A stretch of 64,000 nucleotides of DNA from Anabaena azotica FACHB-119 (GTDB lineage Bacteria > Cyanobacteriota > Cyanobacteriia > Cyanobacteriales > Nostocaceae). The stretch is taken from contig NZ_JACJSG010000004.1 in assembly GCF_014697625.1 (NCBI RefSeq), positions 124,001 to 188,000 on the forward strand, given 5' to 3'. A program made the translations under genes and the position numbers. Positions 8,884-19,357 of this stretch are shown here, piece by piece. The notes beneath the pieces are model-generated. The model did not search any database and was not told the origin of the DNA. It saw only the letters and a list, made by a program, of their open reading frames with translations. Each line of letters begins with the position of its first letter. The stretch's first letter is position 1.

Positions 8884-9617
8884 GTATACAGTTAATTCAA
8901 ACAGAGCCTCTAATTTTAACAATCACAGAAGATTCAGCCAATAATATTGACACTATTGATGCTGGTGCTGCATATACACAGTATTTACACGATCAGGTAG
9001 GAGATTTTGAACAACAGCCATTAGGGAACTTTGTAGAAGTAGTATCAAAAAGCATCAATCCACGTTCTAGTAAATATGCGCGAGAAATATTTGAGTACAT
9101 AGATTGTGCAGAAATAGATGAAATTTATGGATATATATTAAGATTTAAAATTAATTCAGGAGGTGAAATTGGAAGTACAAAAAATAGATTTCAAAAGCAT
9201 GATATTTTGTTTGCAAAAGTCATGCCTACTTTAGCAAACAAAAAAATTGCGTTGGTAACGGAAGATGTAACCAACGCAGTAGCATCAACTGAATTAATTG
9301 TCTTAAGGAAAAAACCAGAAGTTGAGATAAACCTCTATTATCTGTTTCGAGCCTTGCGTTCTGATCACTTCACGCGCCAAGCGATAGCAAATGTTACAGG
9401 TGCAACAGGTCTTCAAAGAATAAATCCATCAAGATTACTAGAACTAAAAATAATTGTTCCACCACAGGAGCTTCAAAATCAAATTGGTGATGCTGTTGAG
9501 CAAGAGTTTACGCTGCGAACTTTAGCAGCAGAACAATCTAAAAAAGCTGACGATTTAGCCCGACTTGTTCTTGGCAGTCTTACTCTTAGAACTGATAAGA
9601 AACGACATAATAAATAA
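8880..9617 (+). CDS. Restriction-modification specificity subunit (HsdS/BcgI-B-like, single TRD)
   Basis: A 245-aa protein with one target-recognition domain: EVVSKSINPRSSKYAREIFEYID, NRFQKHDILFAKVMPTLANKKIALV, VTEDVTNAVASTELIVLR and LYYLFRALRSDHF, then NPSRLLELKIIVPPQELQNQIGDAVEQEF leading into the conserved coiled spacer. Ordinary type I HsdS has two TRDs and about 400 aa, so this is a half-size subunit that would act as a dimer or give a one-part site, as in BcgI-like systems. It directs the fused nuclease-methylase to DNA. Recognition sequence unknown. Confidence 0.85.
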   Translation: MSIQLIQTEPLILTITEDSANNIDTIDAGAAYTQYLHDQVGDFEQQPLGNFVEVVSKSINPRSSKYAREIFEYIDCAEIDEIYGYILRFKINSGGEIGSTKNRFQKHDILFAKVMPTLANKKIALVTEDVTNAVASTELIVLRKKPEVEINLYYLFRALRSDHFTRQAIANVTGATGLQRINPSRLLELKIIVPPQELQNQIGDAVEQEFTLRTLAAEQSKKADDLARLVLGSLTLRTDKKRHNK

Positions 9618-9968
9618 TTGGATAGAAAGTGAGCATTTTCGTTCTATTAAGTAGAAACAGTCATCACTATCCAATGGGTGAAATTTTGGAGCGATCGCAC
9701 CCTAATTATCTCATTAAGCAAGTGCGATCGCCCCAAGTTAATCTAAAAAACCTCTGTTAAAATAGTTTTTCACTTTACAATTTCAATATCACCAAAACCT
9801 AACAAAACCTAAAAACCAAACCCCACAAGAGTTATATTGTCTAAAGCTGCCAAAATATATTGTCCTTAGCCAACCCTAAAACCTGCATTTAGGCTAAAAA
9901 TAGACTCATTTTTCTCCCACCACTAAAAAACCTTATCTTCCCTGACATCTGCACCCTATCGCTAGGTT
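9618..9968. other. Terminal non-coding part of the nifD element
   Basis: About 350 bp with no gene of its own; the nifD frame reads through 9968-9889 to a stop inside the element. It contains HIP1 sites, inverted TTAGCC/CCCTAA blocks near 9866-9879 and the TAGGCTAA pair described separately. Confidence 0.6.
9890..9908 (+). promoter_or_regulatory. TAGGCTAA pair at the nifH-proximal end of the nifD element
   Basis: TAGGCTAA at 9890-9897 is followed at exactly 11 bp by the degenerate TAGACTCA (9901-9908). It lies 61-79 bp inside the core at 9969. Same orientation and spacing as the pair at 588-606. Candidate recombinase arm site. Confidence 0.45.
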
Positions 9969-9979
9969 CGGAGTAATCC
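9969..9979 (-). repeat. XisA core direct repeat, nifH-proximal copy
   Basis: CGGAGTAATCC, identical to 488-498. Reading across the junction after recombination gives [14 protein letters not shown], the native NifD sequence. Confidence 0.95.
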
Positions 9980-11331
9980 CAAGAGTGCATTTGACGGAAG
10001 GGAAGACCCATCTTTTGGAAGACGTACTTCTCTTTAATACCAGAAGCGATTAAATCAGGCTTCTTAGCTTTTACGAACTCCTCGAACTCGTAAGCGGTAA
10101 CGTCATCGTAAATGATGGTAGCGTTATCGATGTAGTGAGTGGTACGTTTGTAGTCGTCGTTGTGAGCGAACTCGTAACCTGTACCGATAACCTTGATACC
10201 CAAGTCTTCAAAAGCGGGAACAACGTGACGAGGACGTAGACCACCTACGTACAGCATTACGGTGTTACCTTCCAAGCGGGGGCGGTACTTCTCAACCACA
10301 GCATTCATGATTGGAGTGTACTTAGCAATTACCTTCTCGGCGTTTTCTTGAATCTTGGAATCAAACTTAGCTGCAATTTCACGTAAAGAAGCAGCAATCT
10401 TGGTGGGGCCGAAGAAATTGAACTCCATCCAAGGCATACCGTATTGTTCTTCCAAACTACGGCAGATGTAGTTCATAGAACGGTAGCAGTGGATGAGGAC
10501 TAACTTAGCAGCAGGCCCTTGGATCAACTCGTTAAGAGTACCATCACCAGACCATTGAGCTACTACACGTAAACCCATTTCTTCCAACAACATCCGGCTT
10601 GCCCAAGCGTCACCACCGATGTTGTAGTCACCGATTAAAGCTACGTCGTATGGGCTTGGCTCGAAGTCAATTTTGTTTTCCTTCTTAGCCTTGTCAAATT
10701 GAGGGAAGATCCAGTCACGGATAGCGTCGTTAGCGATGTGGTGTCCTAAAGACTGAGATACACCACGGAAACCTTCGCAACGTAGGGGTACTACAGGCTT
10801 ACCAATTTGTTTAGAAGCTTTCTTAGCAACAGCTTCGATGTCATCCCCAATTAGACCGATGGGACATTCAGATTGAATGGAAACACCACGGTTTAGTGGG
10901 AATAGAACTTCGAGTTCTTCGATGAGTTTAGTTAGTTTTTTGTCACCACCGAACACGATGTCGCGTTCTTGGAAGTCTGAGGTGAAGTGCATAGTACCAA
11001 AAGAGTTGATACCAGTTACACCAACGTAGTAATTACGACGACCAGACCATGACCAGTAACCGCAACCTACAGGCCCGTGGCTGATGTGGATCATGTCCTT
11101 AATAGGCCCCCAAACCACACCCTTGGAACCTGCATAAGCACAACCACGCGCGGTCATTACACCAGGAACAGATTTGATGTTAGACTTAACGCCGCAGTCA
11201 GACTTGTTTTCTTCGTGAACGTTGAGGTGCTTCTCGCGTTTTTTGCGAGATTTTTCTGGATAAGCTTTGAGAACTTCTTGGATAAGTTCCTTATTTTCTT
11301 CTACTAGGTTCTTGTTTTCTGGAGGTGTCAT
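9980..11331 (-). CDS. nifD: NifD, nitrogenase MoFe protein alpha chain (main N-terminal part)
   Basis: About 450 residues of NifD starting [20 protein letters not shown]. Visible features are the P-cluster cysteines ([27 protein letters not shown] and [11 protein letters not shown]), the FeMo-cofactor Cys region [18 protein letters not shown] and later [19 protein letters not shown]. In the unrearranged DNA the frame continues past the core repeat into the element and stops at 9889 with an unrelated tail ([15 protein letters not shown]...), so a shortened, presumably inactive alpha chain would be made. It lies 138 bp downstream of nifH in the same operon. Confidence 0.97.
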
Positions 11332-11469
11332 AGTCTGCCTCAGTGACTCTTTATGAATGGGAAATAGAAGGATATTTGCGGAGATGGAGAAGGAGAGTGG
11401 GGAAGGGAGAGTGGAAGAGGAATTGCTCCCTAATCTTCCTGTCTCCGTATCTCCAAGTTACGGTATTAC
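11332..11469 (-). other. nifH-nifD intergenic spacer
   Basis: The spacer contains a purine-rich GAGAAGGAGAGTGG-type stretch and its pyrimidine counterpart (plus strand about 11381-11455: GGAGATGGAGA ... TCTCCGTATCTCC), able to form a stem. Such hairpins between nifH and nifD are known to stabilise nifH mRNA in cyanobacteria; that role here is inferred. Confidence 0.45.
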
Positions 11470-11988
<519 letters not shown>

Positions 11989-12020
11989 TCATCATTGTCA
12001 ATGGTGGACAGTTTTTTTAT

Positions 12021-12039
12021 TAGGGTAAATCTAGGGTAT
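12021..12039 (+). promoter_or_regulatory. Paired TAGGGTAA/TAGGGTAT repeats overlapping the recombinase start
   Basis: TAGGGTAA at 12021-12028 and TAGGGTAT at 12032-12039, period 11 bp, 93 bp inside the element border. The second copy overlaps the ATG of the recombinase gene (12038). The parallel with 588-606 in the nifD element suggests a shared recombinase arm site and/or autoregulatory operator. Confidence 0.5.
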
Positions 12040-13465
12040 GGACAGAACACAGGAAGCATTTGCCGATTTTCAACAAACAGCCATCACGGATGGAGGATAT
12101 ATAGGCAGAATGCAGGCAGTAATTGAGCAAGAAAATCATTTAGCGGCAAAATTAGAGGCGGAATTAAAGGCGGTAAATGCTAGACTGAAGGGGGCGAGGG
12201 TGAATGTTTCTGTCAGGAAATCTGGATATTCACTGCAACTCAGAAGCACTTTACCTATTAAACCAGGGGATATTGATAAAAAAGGTATAGGAACAAAACA
12301 ATATGATATTTCCTTGGGTATTCCGTTTAATTTTGATGGTTTAAATACGGCGGAAGAAGAAGCTTATGAGTTAGGGAAATTAATTGCCAGAAAACAGTTT
12401 CAATGGACTGATAAATATTTAGGCAAAACTCGGAACAAAGTTAAGGCAAAAATCATTGGTGATTTGATTGCAGATTTCGAGCAAAATTATTTTCAAACTA
12501 GAAAACGGACTTTGAAGAGTGAGAATACATTTAGTAGTTATCACTATATTGCTCAAACGCACTTACCGAAGGATAAACCAGCGACCAATGTTAATTTTAT
12601 TGAGGCTGTGCAATGTTGTACTTCATCGGATAGTGTAAAAAATGAGTTAATTAAAGTTATTCGGGTATTGTGTAAATGTTCTGGGTTAGAAGTTCCAGAA
12701 TTAAGTAATTTAAAAATTAAACCTAGTGCTACACGTAAGCGTGATATACCCAGTGATGCAGAGATAGAGCAGGAATATCTCAAATTTGAAACTTACGCGC
12801 TGAACCGTCCCAGTAAATTGCTGACAAGGGAAGATAGAAATAATTGGCAACTGTGGCGTTGGGTATATGGAATGTTAGCTACCTATGGTTTAAGACCTAG
12901 AGAAATTTTTCTCAATCCTGATTTAGATTGGTGGTTATCAGCAGATAATAATATGAATACTTGGCGGGTGAATGAAGAATGCAAAACAGGCGAAAGGGAA
13001 GCTTTGCCATTATACCCGCGTTGGGTGGAGACTTTTAATTTAAAAACGGATATAGAAGCAATTGAGTTATTAGAAGCGAAGATAAAAGATAAAGTTTCCA
13101 GTAAACAAATTAATTCGGCTCGACATGGCACAGACCGATGGTTTAGATTTGTGGGTATTCCTTTTCAACCTTATGATTTACGCCATGCTTGGGCAATTAG
13201 GGCGCATTTAATGGGGATACCTATCAAAGCTGCTGCTGATAATTTGGGTCATTCGGTGAATATGCACACATCAATTTATCAAAAGTGGTTTAGTTTGGAA
13301 AATCGCAAGGTAGCTATTGAGGAAGCTATTAAGAAAAAGTCTAGGGTGCAAGAGTTGCAAGATATCGCTATTCAGCTTCAGCAGGAAAATGAGCAGTTGC
13401 GGTTGGAAAATGAAAGGTTGCGGTTGTTGGTAGAAAATCAAGATTTGATACGGATGATGAATTGA
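12038..13465 (+). CDS. XisA-family tyrosine recombinase of nifH element A
   Basis: A 475-aa paralogue of the xisA product at 617-2035. Shared blocks include LQLRSTLPIKPGD, TAEEEAYELGKLIARK and YGLRPREIFLNPDLDWWL. Catalytic residues are visible as Arg in YGLRPREIF, HxxR in DLRHAWAIRAH, and Tyr in HTSIYQKWFS. The C-terminal helix is again rich in Gln/Glu-Leu heptads (IQLQQENEQLRLENERLRLL). It presumably recombines the CGTGAAG cores to rejoin nifH. It starts about 110 bp inside the border and is transcribed away from it, as xisA is in the nifD element. Confidence 0.93.
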   Translation: MDRTQEAFADFQQTAITDGGYIGRMQAVIEQENHLAAKLEAELKAVNARLKGARVNVSVRKSGYSLQLRSTLPIKPGDIDKKGIGTKQYDISLGIPFNFDGLNTAEEEAYELGKLIARKQFQWTDKYLGKTRNKVKAKIIGDLIADFEQNYFQTRKRTLKSENTFSSYHYIAQTHLPKDKPATNVNFIEAVQCCTSSDSVKNELIKVIRVLCKCSGLEVPELSNLKIKPSATRKRDIPSDAEIEQEYLKFETYALNRPSKLLTREDRNNWQLWRWVYGMLATYGLRPREIFLNPDLDWWLSADNNMNTWRVNEECKTGEREALPLYPRWVETFNLKTDIEAIELLEAKIKDKVSSKQINSARHGTDRWFRFVGIPFQPYDLRHAWAIRAHLMGIPIKAAADNLGHSVNMHTSIYQKWFSLENRKVAIEEAIKKKSRVQELQDIAIQLQQENEQLRLENERLRLLVENQDLIRMMN

Positions 13466-13504
13466 AGATGTATCTGTGCCTGGAAGGTACAGATAATAAT
13501 AATT

Positions 13505-13534
13505 AAACGCAGATAAACGCAGATAAACGCAGAT
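13505..13534 (+). repeat. AAACGCAGAT x3 tandem repeat
   Basis: Three perfect 10-bp units. The reverse complement (ATCTGCGTTT) is the same family as the TCATCTGCGT x3 repeat at 63451-63480 in the chromosome, so this short tandem repeat class occurs both inside and outside the elements. Confidence 0.9.
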
Positions 13535-13645
13535 GATTTAAGATATTTAATATTGCTAGCAAAGGATATAATGGCTAAGATAGGAGGTAAATTTTTTCTG
13601 GCAAATGGGCAAAGGTAAAAATTTGAGATAAGGAATTGATCAGCT

Positions 13646-14248
13646 ATGCCTTACAGTCAGTTTACGAATATTAGTAAGGTTAAAGAGGCTTTTGGGTTGA
13701 AAACACAGGAGGGTGGACGATTTATTCCGGCTGTTGAAGCAATTGAACCATCTGCGACACTTAAAGCTTACCTGGAGGAAAGTCTTCCCCTTGCTTCTTC
13801 GGCAAGTGAAAAAGCGCGATCGCAGGGGATTATTTACCCCGTATTATTAGAAGTAAGAAGGATATTAAATCGGCAAGTTAGTTTATTTTCCGGCGAGGAT
13901 TTTACAGTTGATGAGTCAATTGGACTCGATGGAATGTGTGGTTTTTTATTAACTCGTTCTACTGAAGTCTTGGAAATTGAAGCGCCTGTACTTGTAATCG
14001 TTGAGGCGAAAAAGGCTGACTCAAGAACTGGATTTGGACAATGTATTGCAGAGATGATTGCTGCACAAAGGTTTAATGCAGAGAAAAATCGTCCAATTTC
14101 GACTGTTTATGGTTCGATTAGCAGTGGTACACAGTGGCGATTTCTGAAGCTTGAAGATAGTCTTGTAACTATTGATTTGTTAGATTATCCTTTACCTCCT
14201 GTGGAGGAAATTTTGGGGATGTTGGTTTGGATGTTGCAAAATGGATGA
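13646..14248 (+). CDS. PD-(D/E)XK-like protein of unknown role, 200 aa
   Basis: Begins MPYSQFTNISKVKEAFGLKT. The central part has SEKARSQGIIYPVLLEVRR, then IGLDGMCGFLLTRS with an acidic residue and APVLVIVEAKKADSRTGFGQCIAEMIAAQRF, which is the D...ExK pattern followed by a helix Gln seen in PD-(D/E)XK nuclease-like proteins. Similar standalone proteins are common in cyanobacteria. No methylase or specificity gene is next to it, so a restriction role is not shown. Frame intact. Confidence 0.65.
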   Translation: MPYSQFTNISKVKEAFGLKTQEGGRFIPAVEAIEPSATLKAYLEESLPLASSASEKARSQGIIYPVLLEVRRILNRQVSLFSGEDFTVDESIGLDGMCGFLLTRSTEVLEIEAPVLVIVEAKKADSRTGFGQCIAEMIAAQRFNAEKNRPISTVYGSISSGTQWRFLKLEDSLVTIDLLDYPLPPVEEILGMLVWMLQNG

Positions 14249-14450
14249 TGGATTTTAGGGTTAAATTGTTGGTGTTGGTGATTAGAGGATGGATTTATTT
14301 AACACAGAGACGCAGAGGCACAGAGAATAAGACAGTTAGTTTTTAAATTTGGTGATTTAATTTAGAAATGGCGAATTTCTTATAAAAAATCCTGTGTATT
14401 GAGTAGGAGTAATGTTAGTGTAAGAAAAATCTGTAATCATAAATTAACCT

Positions 14451-14705
14451 ATGAGTATACAAGTTAGTATTGAACTGCCTAATGATGTGTTTTCTGCACT
14501 TCGCAGTAACCCAGAAACTTTTGTTCAGGAAATGCGTTTAGCGGCGGCTGTTAAATGGTATGAGGTGGGTATGGTTTCCCAATCGAAAGCGGCGGAAATT
14601 GCTGGAGTTAGCCGTCACCAGTTTTTAGAAGCACTGCATCGCTATCAAGTTTCGCCGTTTCAAGTCACTCCTGAAGAATTAGCCGAGGAGTTAGGGCGTG
14701 ACTAG
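14451..14705 (+). CDS. UPF0175-family antitoxin (orphan)
   Basis: An 84-aa protein: MSIQVSIELPNDVFSAL at the N-terminus and VSQSKAAEIAGVSRHQFLEAL, a clear helix-turn-helix of the UPF0175 family. The cognate DUF3368 gene normally follows with a small overlap; here only a 12-codon stub remains (14698-14736). The antitoxin appears intact while its toxin is gone, so it could now serve as a decoy or regulator, or be decaying. Confidence 0.85.
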   Translation: MSIQVSIELPNDVFSALRSNPETFVQEMRLAAAVKWYEVGMVSQSKAAEIAGVSRHQFLEALHRYQVSPFQVTPEELAEELGRD

Positions 14706-14736
14706 AAGATGGGTTGTGAATAGTTTGCTCGCCTAA
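14698..14736 (+). pseudogene. Stub of a DUF3368 toxin gene
   Basis: GTG at 14698 overlaps the antitoxin stop and opens a frame reading MTRRWVVNSLLA-stop. WVVN(A)S is the beginning of DUF3368 proteins that follow UPF0175 antitoxins. After Ser the family sequence is lost, so the toxin was deleted after about 9 codons. Confidence 0.5.
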
Positions 14737-14754
14737 CTTATTGCAGATATCGCT

Positions 14755-15177
14755 TTATGGTTTTACTCTTGGGCGTACCTCGAATGTTAAATCTGCACGG
14801 TAAAAACAGACATCAAACTCTGCAAAAAAGTTCATGTGTCCGAGTATCATAGGTGCTTCTCTAGATTCTGTCCAAGCAAATGCTAGCAAAACAGAAGGAA
14901 ATTCAGCAACTGTAGCTGATAGAATTAATCCCTGTGCTGGAAAATTAGCTAGATTTCCGGTTAACTTGATTGGGACTGTTTGCTCTTCCCAAACTGCTCC
15001 TAGTTGTAGACCTAATTCGTAAGGCAAAACATTAACACTTGCACCTGTGTCTAACAAAGCCATAGCTTCCAGTGAACGGTTTTTGTAAGTCAATGTCAAT
15101 GGTAAATAAGGCATCGTACTAGAAACGCCAGGAATATTACTTCGCTCAATGAAGGGAAATCTTCTACCCTCAAGCAT
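14755..15177 (-). CDS. Retroviral-type aspartyl-protease-like protein
   Basis: From ATG at 15177 a 140-aa protein MLEGRRFPFIERSNIPGV. The motif EAMALLDTGASVNVLPYELG is the D-T-G active-site loop of clan AA aspartic proteases, followed by the flap-like LTGNLANFPAQGLILSATV and the ILGHMNFFAEFDVCF strand. Such single-domain proteins are frequent in cyanobacteria and normally dimerise. An upstream in-frame extension to 15255 exists but overlaps the previous gene and is unlikely. Function unknown. Confidence 0.8.
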   Translation of the reverse strand: MLEGRRFPFIERSNIPGVSSTMPYLPLTLTYKNRSLEAMALLDTGASVNVLPYELGLQLGAVWEEQTVPIKLTGNLANFPAQGLILSATVAEFPSVLLAFAWTESREAPMILGHMNFFAEFDVCFYRADLTFEVRPRVKP

Positions 15178-15430
15178 TGTTTTCTTCCTTGTGTGCGGTA
15201 AGCATATCAGATAATGTTTGGGCAGCTTCATGAGCATCATAAGGAGACCAGACAACAGCTTCGGTTGATGCTAATTGCTCTAGCAGCAGGTTTTCCGATG
15301 TTTGATTCTCAGTTGGTTCTAAATTGCATCCTTCTTCTTTTGCCACCTCTAACAAGAGAAAATGGATGAGACGTAGTTTGTCTTGGTGGGATAGCTGGCT
15401 GACAGCAGGTATCAAGTGATTGAGAGACAT
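15170..15430 (-). CDS. Small partner protein of the aspartyl-protease-like gene, 86 aa
   Basis: MSLNHLIPAVSQLSHQDKLRLIHFLLLEVAKEE, then an acidic, Gln/Ser-rich stretch and EAVVWSPYDAHEAAQTLSDML. It overlaps the start of the aspartyl-protease-like gene by 8 bp, so the two are coupled. The 'LSHQDKLRLIHFLL' helix is common in small cyanobacterial proteins that precede DUF820 or protease-like genes. Function unknown, possibly an antitoxin-like or chaperone-like partner. Confidence 0.7.
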   Translation of the reverse strand: MSLNHLIPAVSQLSHQDKLRLIHFLLLEVAKEEGCNLEPTENQTSENLLLEQLASTEAVVWSPYDAHEAAQTLSDMLTAHKEENNA

Positions 15431-15632
15431 ATTGCAACTGATTAAAGATTTGATGCCTTTCCTACGATAATAGCAAGTTGAATTGTGTTAGCGTGGGTTC
15501 TCACAAATAATATTTTTTATAAACTATTTAATGGAGAAGCGATCGCCTGCCTATTTCTCGGCGTTGCTGATTGAAAATATGAATTTGCATCACGCAAAGA
15601 CGCAAAGTTACAAAGAAAAATAAAAGCTAATT
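15431..15632. other. Short gap with direct-repeat-like sequence
   Basis: About 200 bp without a gene. It contains GACGCAAAG-type blocks (15599 region), which are short dispersed repeats common in Nostocales, and HIP1 sites. Confidence 0.4.
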
Positions 15633-15848
15633 TCATATTTCATACTCTGATTCAGCAACCCTCATTTCTCGATGTTCTCGTTTGTCCGCAATGACTCGTA
15701 GAGCTAACGCCTGGACATGGGATATTGCTTGTTGTTGAGTCTCACCATACGCCAAAACACCCGGTATTTCTAAAACTTCTGCAATCCAACTACCATCATC
15801 TTCTTGTTCGATTTCGATAGTTAAGTGAGTAGATATTGAACTGTGCAT
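15633..15848 (-). CDS. HicB-like antitoxin-fold protein
   Basis: A 71-aa protein with LTIEIEQEDDGSWIAEVLEIPGVLAYGETQQQAISHVQALALRVIAD, the HicB/UPF0150 beta-alpha fold (DGxWxAxVxxxPG...GxT...A). No HicA gene with its conserved GSH motif is adjacent, so it is an orphan. HicB proteins neutralise the HicA mRNA interferase; in cyanobacteria many solitary copies exist. Confidence 0.8.
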   Translation of the reverse strand: MHSSISTHLTIEIEQEDDGSWIAEVLEIPGVLAYGETQQQAISHVQALALRVIADKREHREMRVAESEYEI

Positions 15849-16102
15849 TATATCAACCCCGTTTTTTTACTCATAACAATGTTCATACTCAGATGAATGC
15901 TCAACCATTCTAGCTTGGCGATCGCCTTCCGCAAACCAAGCAGTAGAAGTGCGATCACTTTTCCCCAAGTATCGCTCTCATAACTCATAACATTACAAAA
16001 GCGATCGCACCCATAACCCACATACCCAACAACCGATCGCATCCTTATCAAATACAATAACAGGAATGCCATTCCTTCAATATATAGTGATAACGCCAGT
16101 AA
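15849..16102. other. HIP1-rich gap
   Basis: About 250 bp carrying several GCGATCGC/GCGATCAC-type sites. A 74-codon open frame here is low-complexity and HIP1-driven and is not treated as a gene. Confidence 0.5.
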
Positions 16103-16927
16103 CTAAGGGCTTGTTAATTCAGTCCAATTTTTCTCAGCAAACAGAACAAAACGTAGCAAGAGAATTAGAGAAGTATATGCTTCTTCTTCTTGTATGCTAG
16201 AGACTGCTCCATGAGAAGCATCATCTCGCCAATACTTCAATAAATCCGTATATCTAGTAAACTCTTTCTGAATAAATTGATTTTTTTGCCCTATAAGATC
16301 GTTTTCAACTCTACTACGACCTTTGCTAGCATTGTACATCCTTAAAATTTCATCTTCATTTCCTTTTTTCTTGATTGCAAGAGCTAACAGAATTGATTCA
16401 TAGGCAGAACCACACATTACACAACATGCAAGGTAGCTTTGCGAACGATAGCATTTGATTGCTTCCTGACTTCGAGAATTGTAACCTGCACCAAACAAGT
16501 GAACTCGATCATTAAAAAGTTGAGAAAATCGTCCGTATTCTGAGGGAGTACAGTTATTCTGATCAAATTTTTCCAACCAGGTTCGACCATATTGTGTTAC
16601 TACAAACTTGCCACTAAAATTTACAGGGTATTTAAGCTCATCATGCTCATTGACTGGATATGGTCTTAGTATATTTCTAGAACAAAGATGCCAAGCAGCA
16701 TCATAGAATGCTTCAGAACCAGTTACAGTATCATAACTTATCGGCTGAAGATATCCTGATTGAATCTCCAAGTTAGGAGGCTTATTTTCTTCTAAAACAG
16801 ACTCTATTAATTTATTTATTAAAAAATCTTGTACTTGCCGATTCTTTTTTAAGTAGCGAAAAATATGATTAATGGCATCTTCGTCTGTTATGTCTGGCAT
16901 AATATCGGGAATTTTTAGTTTAACCAT
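16103..16927 (-). CDS. HEPN-like protein, 274 aa
   Basis: Starts MVKLKIPDIMPDITDEDAIN. The N-terminal half resembles a winged-helix-like region (FVVTQYGRTWLEKFDQN). The C-terminal half has CYRSQSYLACCVMCGSAYESILLALA, a helical ligand-type pattern seen in HEPN-like proteins, and LLKYWRDDASHGAVSSIQEEEAYTSL, with an R-x4-H motif of the kind used by HEPN ribonucleases. HEPN proteins act in toxin-antitoxin and phage-defence systems. The start at 16927 (ATG) is followed by a lysine-rich N-terminus. Function inferred only. Confidence 0.6.
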   Translation of the reverse strand: MVKLKIPDIMPDITDEDAINHIFRYLKKNRQVQDFLINKLIESVLEENKPPNLEIQSGYLQPISYDTVTGSEAFYDAAWHLCSRNILRPYPVNEHDELKYPVNFSGKFVVTQYGRTWLEKFDQNNCTPSEYGRFSQLFNDRVHLFGAGYNSRSQEAIKCYRSQSYLACCVMCGSAYESILLALAIKKKGNEDEILRMYNASKGRSRVENDLIGQKNQFIQKEFTRYTDLLKYWRDDASHGAVSSIQEEEAYTSLILLLRFVLFAEKNWTELTSP

Positions 16928-17099
16928 ATATCTTTAATTTTACTAGAATATTTTTTATCTCAGCCTTTAATTTTATCATAAACAGTAATATACATTAAAG
17001 CCAACTATTCTGCTTTATAAAGACTGTCATAGGTAAAGATAAATAGTAAACTATTCATCAGTAACCCATTTATCAAAATTTTTGTATTGAACTTGACAA

Positions 17100-17118
17100 T
17101 AGGGATAATATAGGGTAA
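17100..17118 (+). promoter_or_regulatory. Paired TAGGGATA/TAGGGTAA repeats at the far end of nifH element A
   Basis: TAGGGATA at 17100-17107 and TAGGGTAA at 17111-17118, period 11 bp, about 130 bp inside the right border. Same consensus (TAGGSTAA) and spacing as 588-606, 9890-9908 and 12021-12039. Candidate recombinase arm site. Confidence 0.5.
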
Positions 17119-17165
17119 ACAAAAGGATATAAACACAAGAAATTACTAATTTTTCTACTTTTCCC

Positions 17166-17184
17166 CAGGGCAAAAACAGGGCAA
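17166..17184 (+). promoter_or_regulatory. Paired CAGGGCAA repeats with 11-bp period
   Basis: CAGGGCAA is repeated perfectly at 17166-17173 and 17177-17184, again with an 11-bp period, between the TAGGSTAA pair and the border. A possible third arm-site pair. Confidence 0.35.
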
Positions 17185-17241
17185 TATAAAAACAAAATCC
17201 TAACTTAATTGCATAATAAAAACTCTGGCAAACAGGGCTTA

Positions 17242-18910
<1,669 letters not shown>

Positions 18911-18927
<17 letters not shown>

Positions 18928-19060
18928 GAATCTCAAGCTCTATTTCAAAGTCCTCCTGTGACAGTAACATCAACCGCCTTCTTGTATTTGAATCTAAATG
19001 CCTAATTTTGTACCACCTTTGAGAAGTACGTATTAAAACTTGTGTTGCTGTTTCTGTCAT
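18911..19060 (-). CDS. Small basic protein, 49 aa, overlapping the recombinase 3' end
   Basis: Reads MTETATQVLIRTSQRWYKIR and continues HLDSNTRRRLMLLSQEDFEIELEILKPAA. It is antisense to the last 17 bp of the recombinase gene. Composition (basic core, acidic tail) and position fit a small DNA-binding protein; a recombination directionality factor is one possibility, but no homology is recognised. Shine-Dalgarno is weak, so it could also be non-coding. Confidence 0.4.
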
Positions 19061-19357
19061 TTTTTTTAGCCTGTTTTGATTAGTTTATATTTTAGTTGAT
19101 GGATTTTTGGGATTTTGTCTTTTAATATTCAATCTGGGATAACACTTCTGTGCTACTCGTTATCTAAATTACAGGAAATTAACCGTAACTTTGGTTCAAT
19201 GTTTTCCATAACTGGTATTGAGGATTGGGTATTGAGGATTGGGTATTGAGGATTGGGTATTGACGATTGGGTATTGAGGATTGGGTATCAGTCATTAGTC
19301 GATAGTCGATAGTTCTCAGATCCCAGTCCCCAATCCCTAGTCCCTAGTCAACTGACG
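19061..19357. other. Non-coding gap with tandem repeats
   Basis: About 300 bp without a gene. It contains the 14-bp tandem repeat (19214-19288) and short GATAGTC repeats just after it. Confidence 0.6.
19214..19288 (+). repeat. GGGTATTGAGGATT tandem repeat, about 5 units
   Basis: Five 14-bp units, one with a G-to-C change (GACGATT). Followed by ATTAGTCGATAGTCGATAGT and the CCCAGTCCCCAATCCC family, short repeats typical of Nostocales intergenic DNA. Confidence 0.9.

Larger units (their letters stand above)
499..9979. mobile_element. nifD excision element, 9,481 bp
   Basis: The element is bounded by two CGGAGTAATCC core repeats and interrupts nifD about 46 codons before its end. The xisA gene sits just inside the nifK-proximal border, as in other nifD elements. 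Cargo: a toxin-antitoxin pair, a hypothetical gene, a RAYT with REP repeats, an Uma2-like gene, a broken membrane-protein gene, a conserved hypothetical, a truncated DNA methylase and a two-gene restriction-modification system. The family is known for developmentally timed excision in heterocysts; excision here is inferred from the restored frame. Confidence 0.95.

Noticed and set aside
9889..9968. Extension of nifD into the element
   Set aside because: The tail ([11 protein letters not shown]...) is not NifD-like and begins at the core repeat; it is read-through caused by the insertion.
15848..16072. 74-codon frame on the minus strand
   Set aside because: Rich in HIP1-derived codons with no family features or ribosome site.
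19214..19288. CRISPR array
   Set aside because: The 14-bp units are contiguous, with no spacers; ordinary tandem repeat. No CRISPR array or cas gene was seen in the window.
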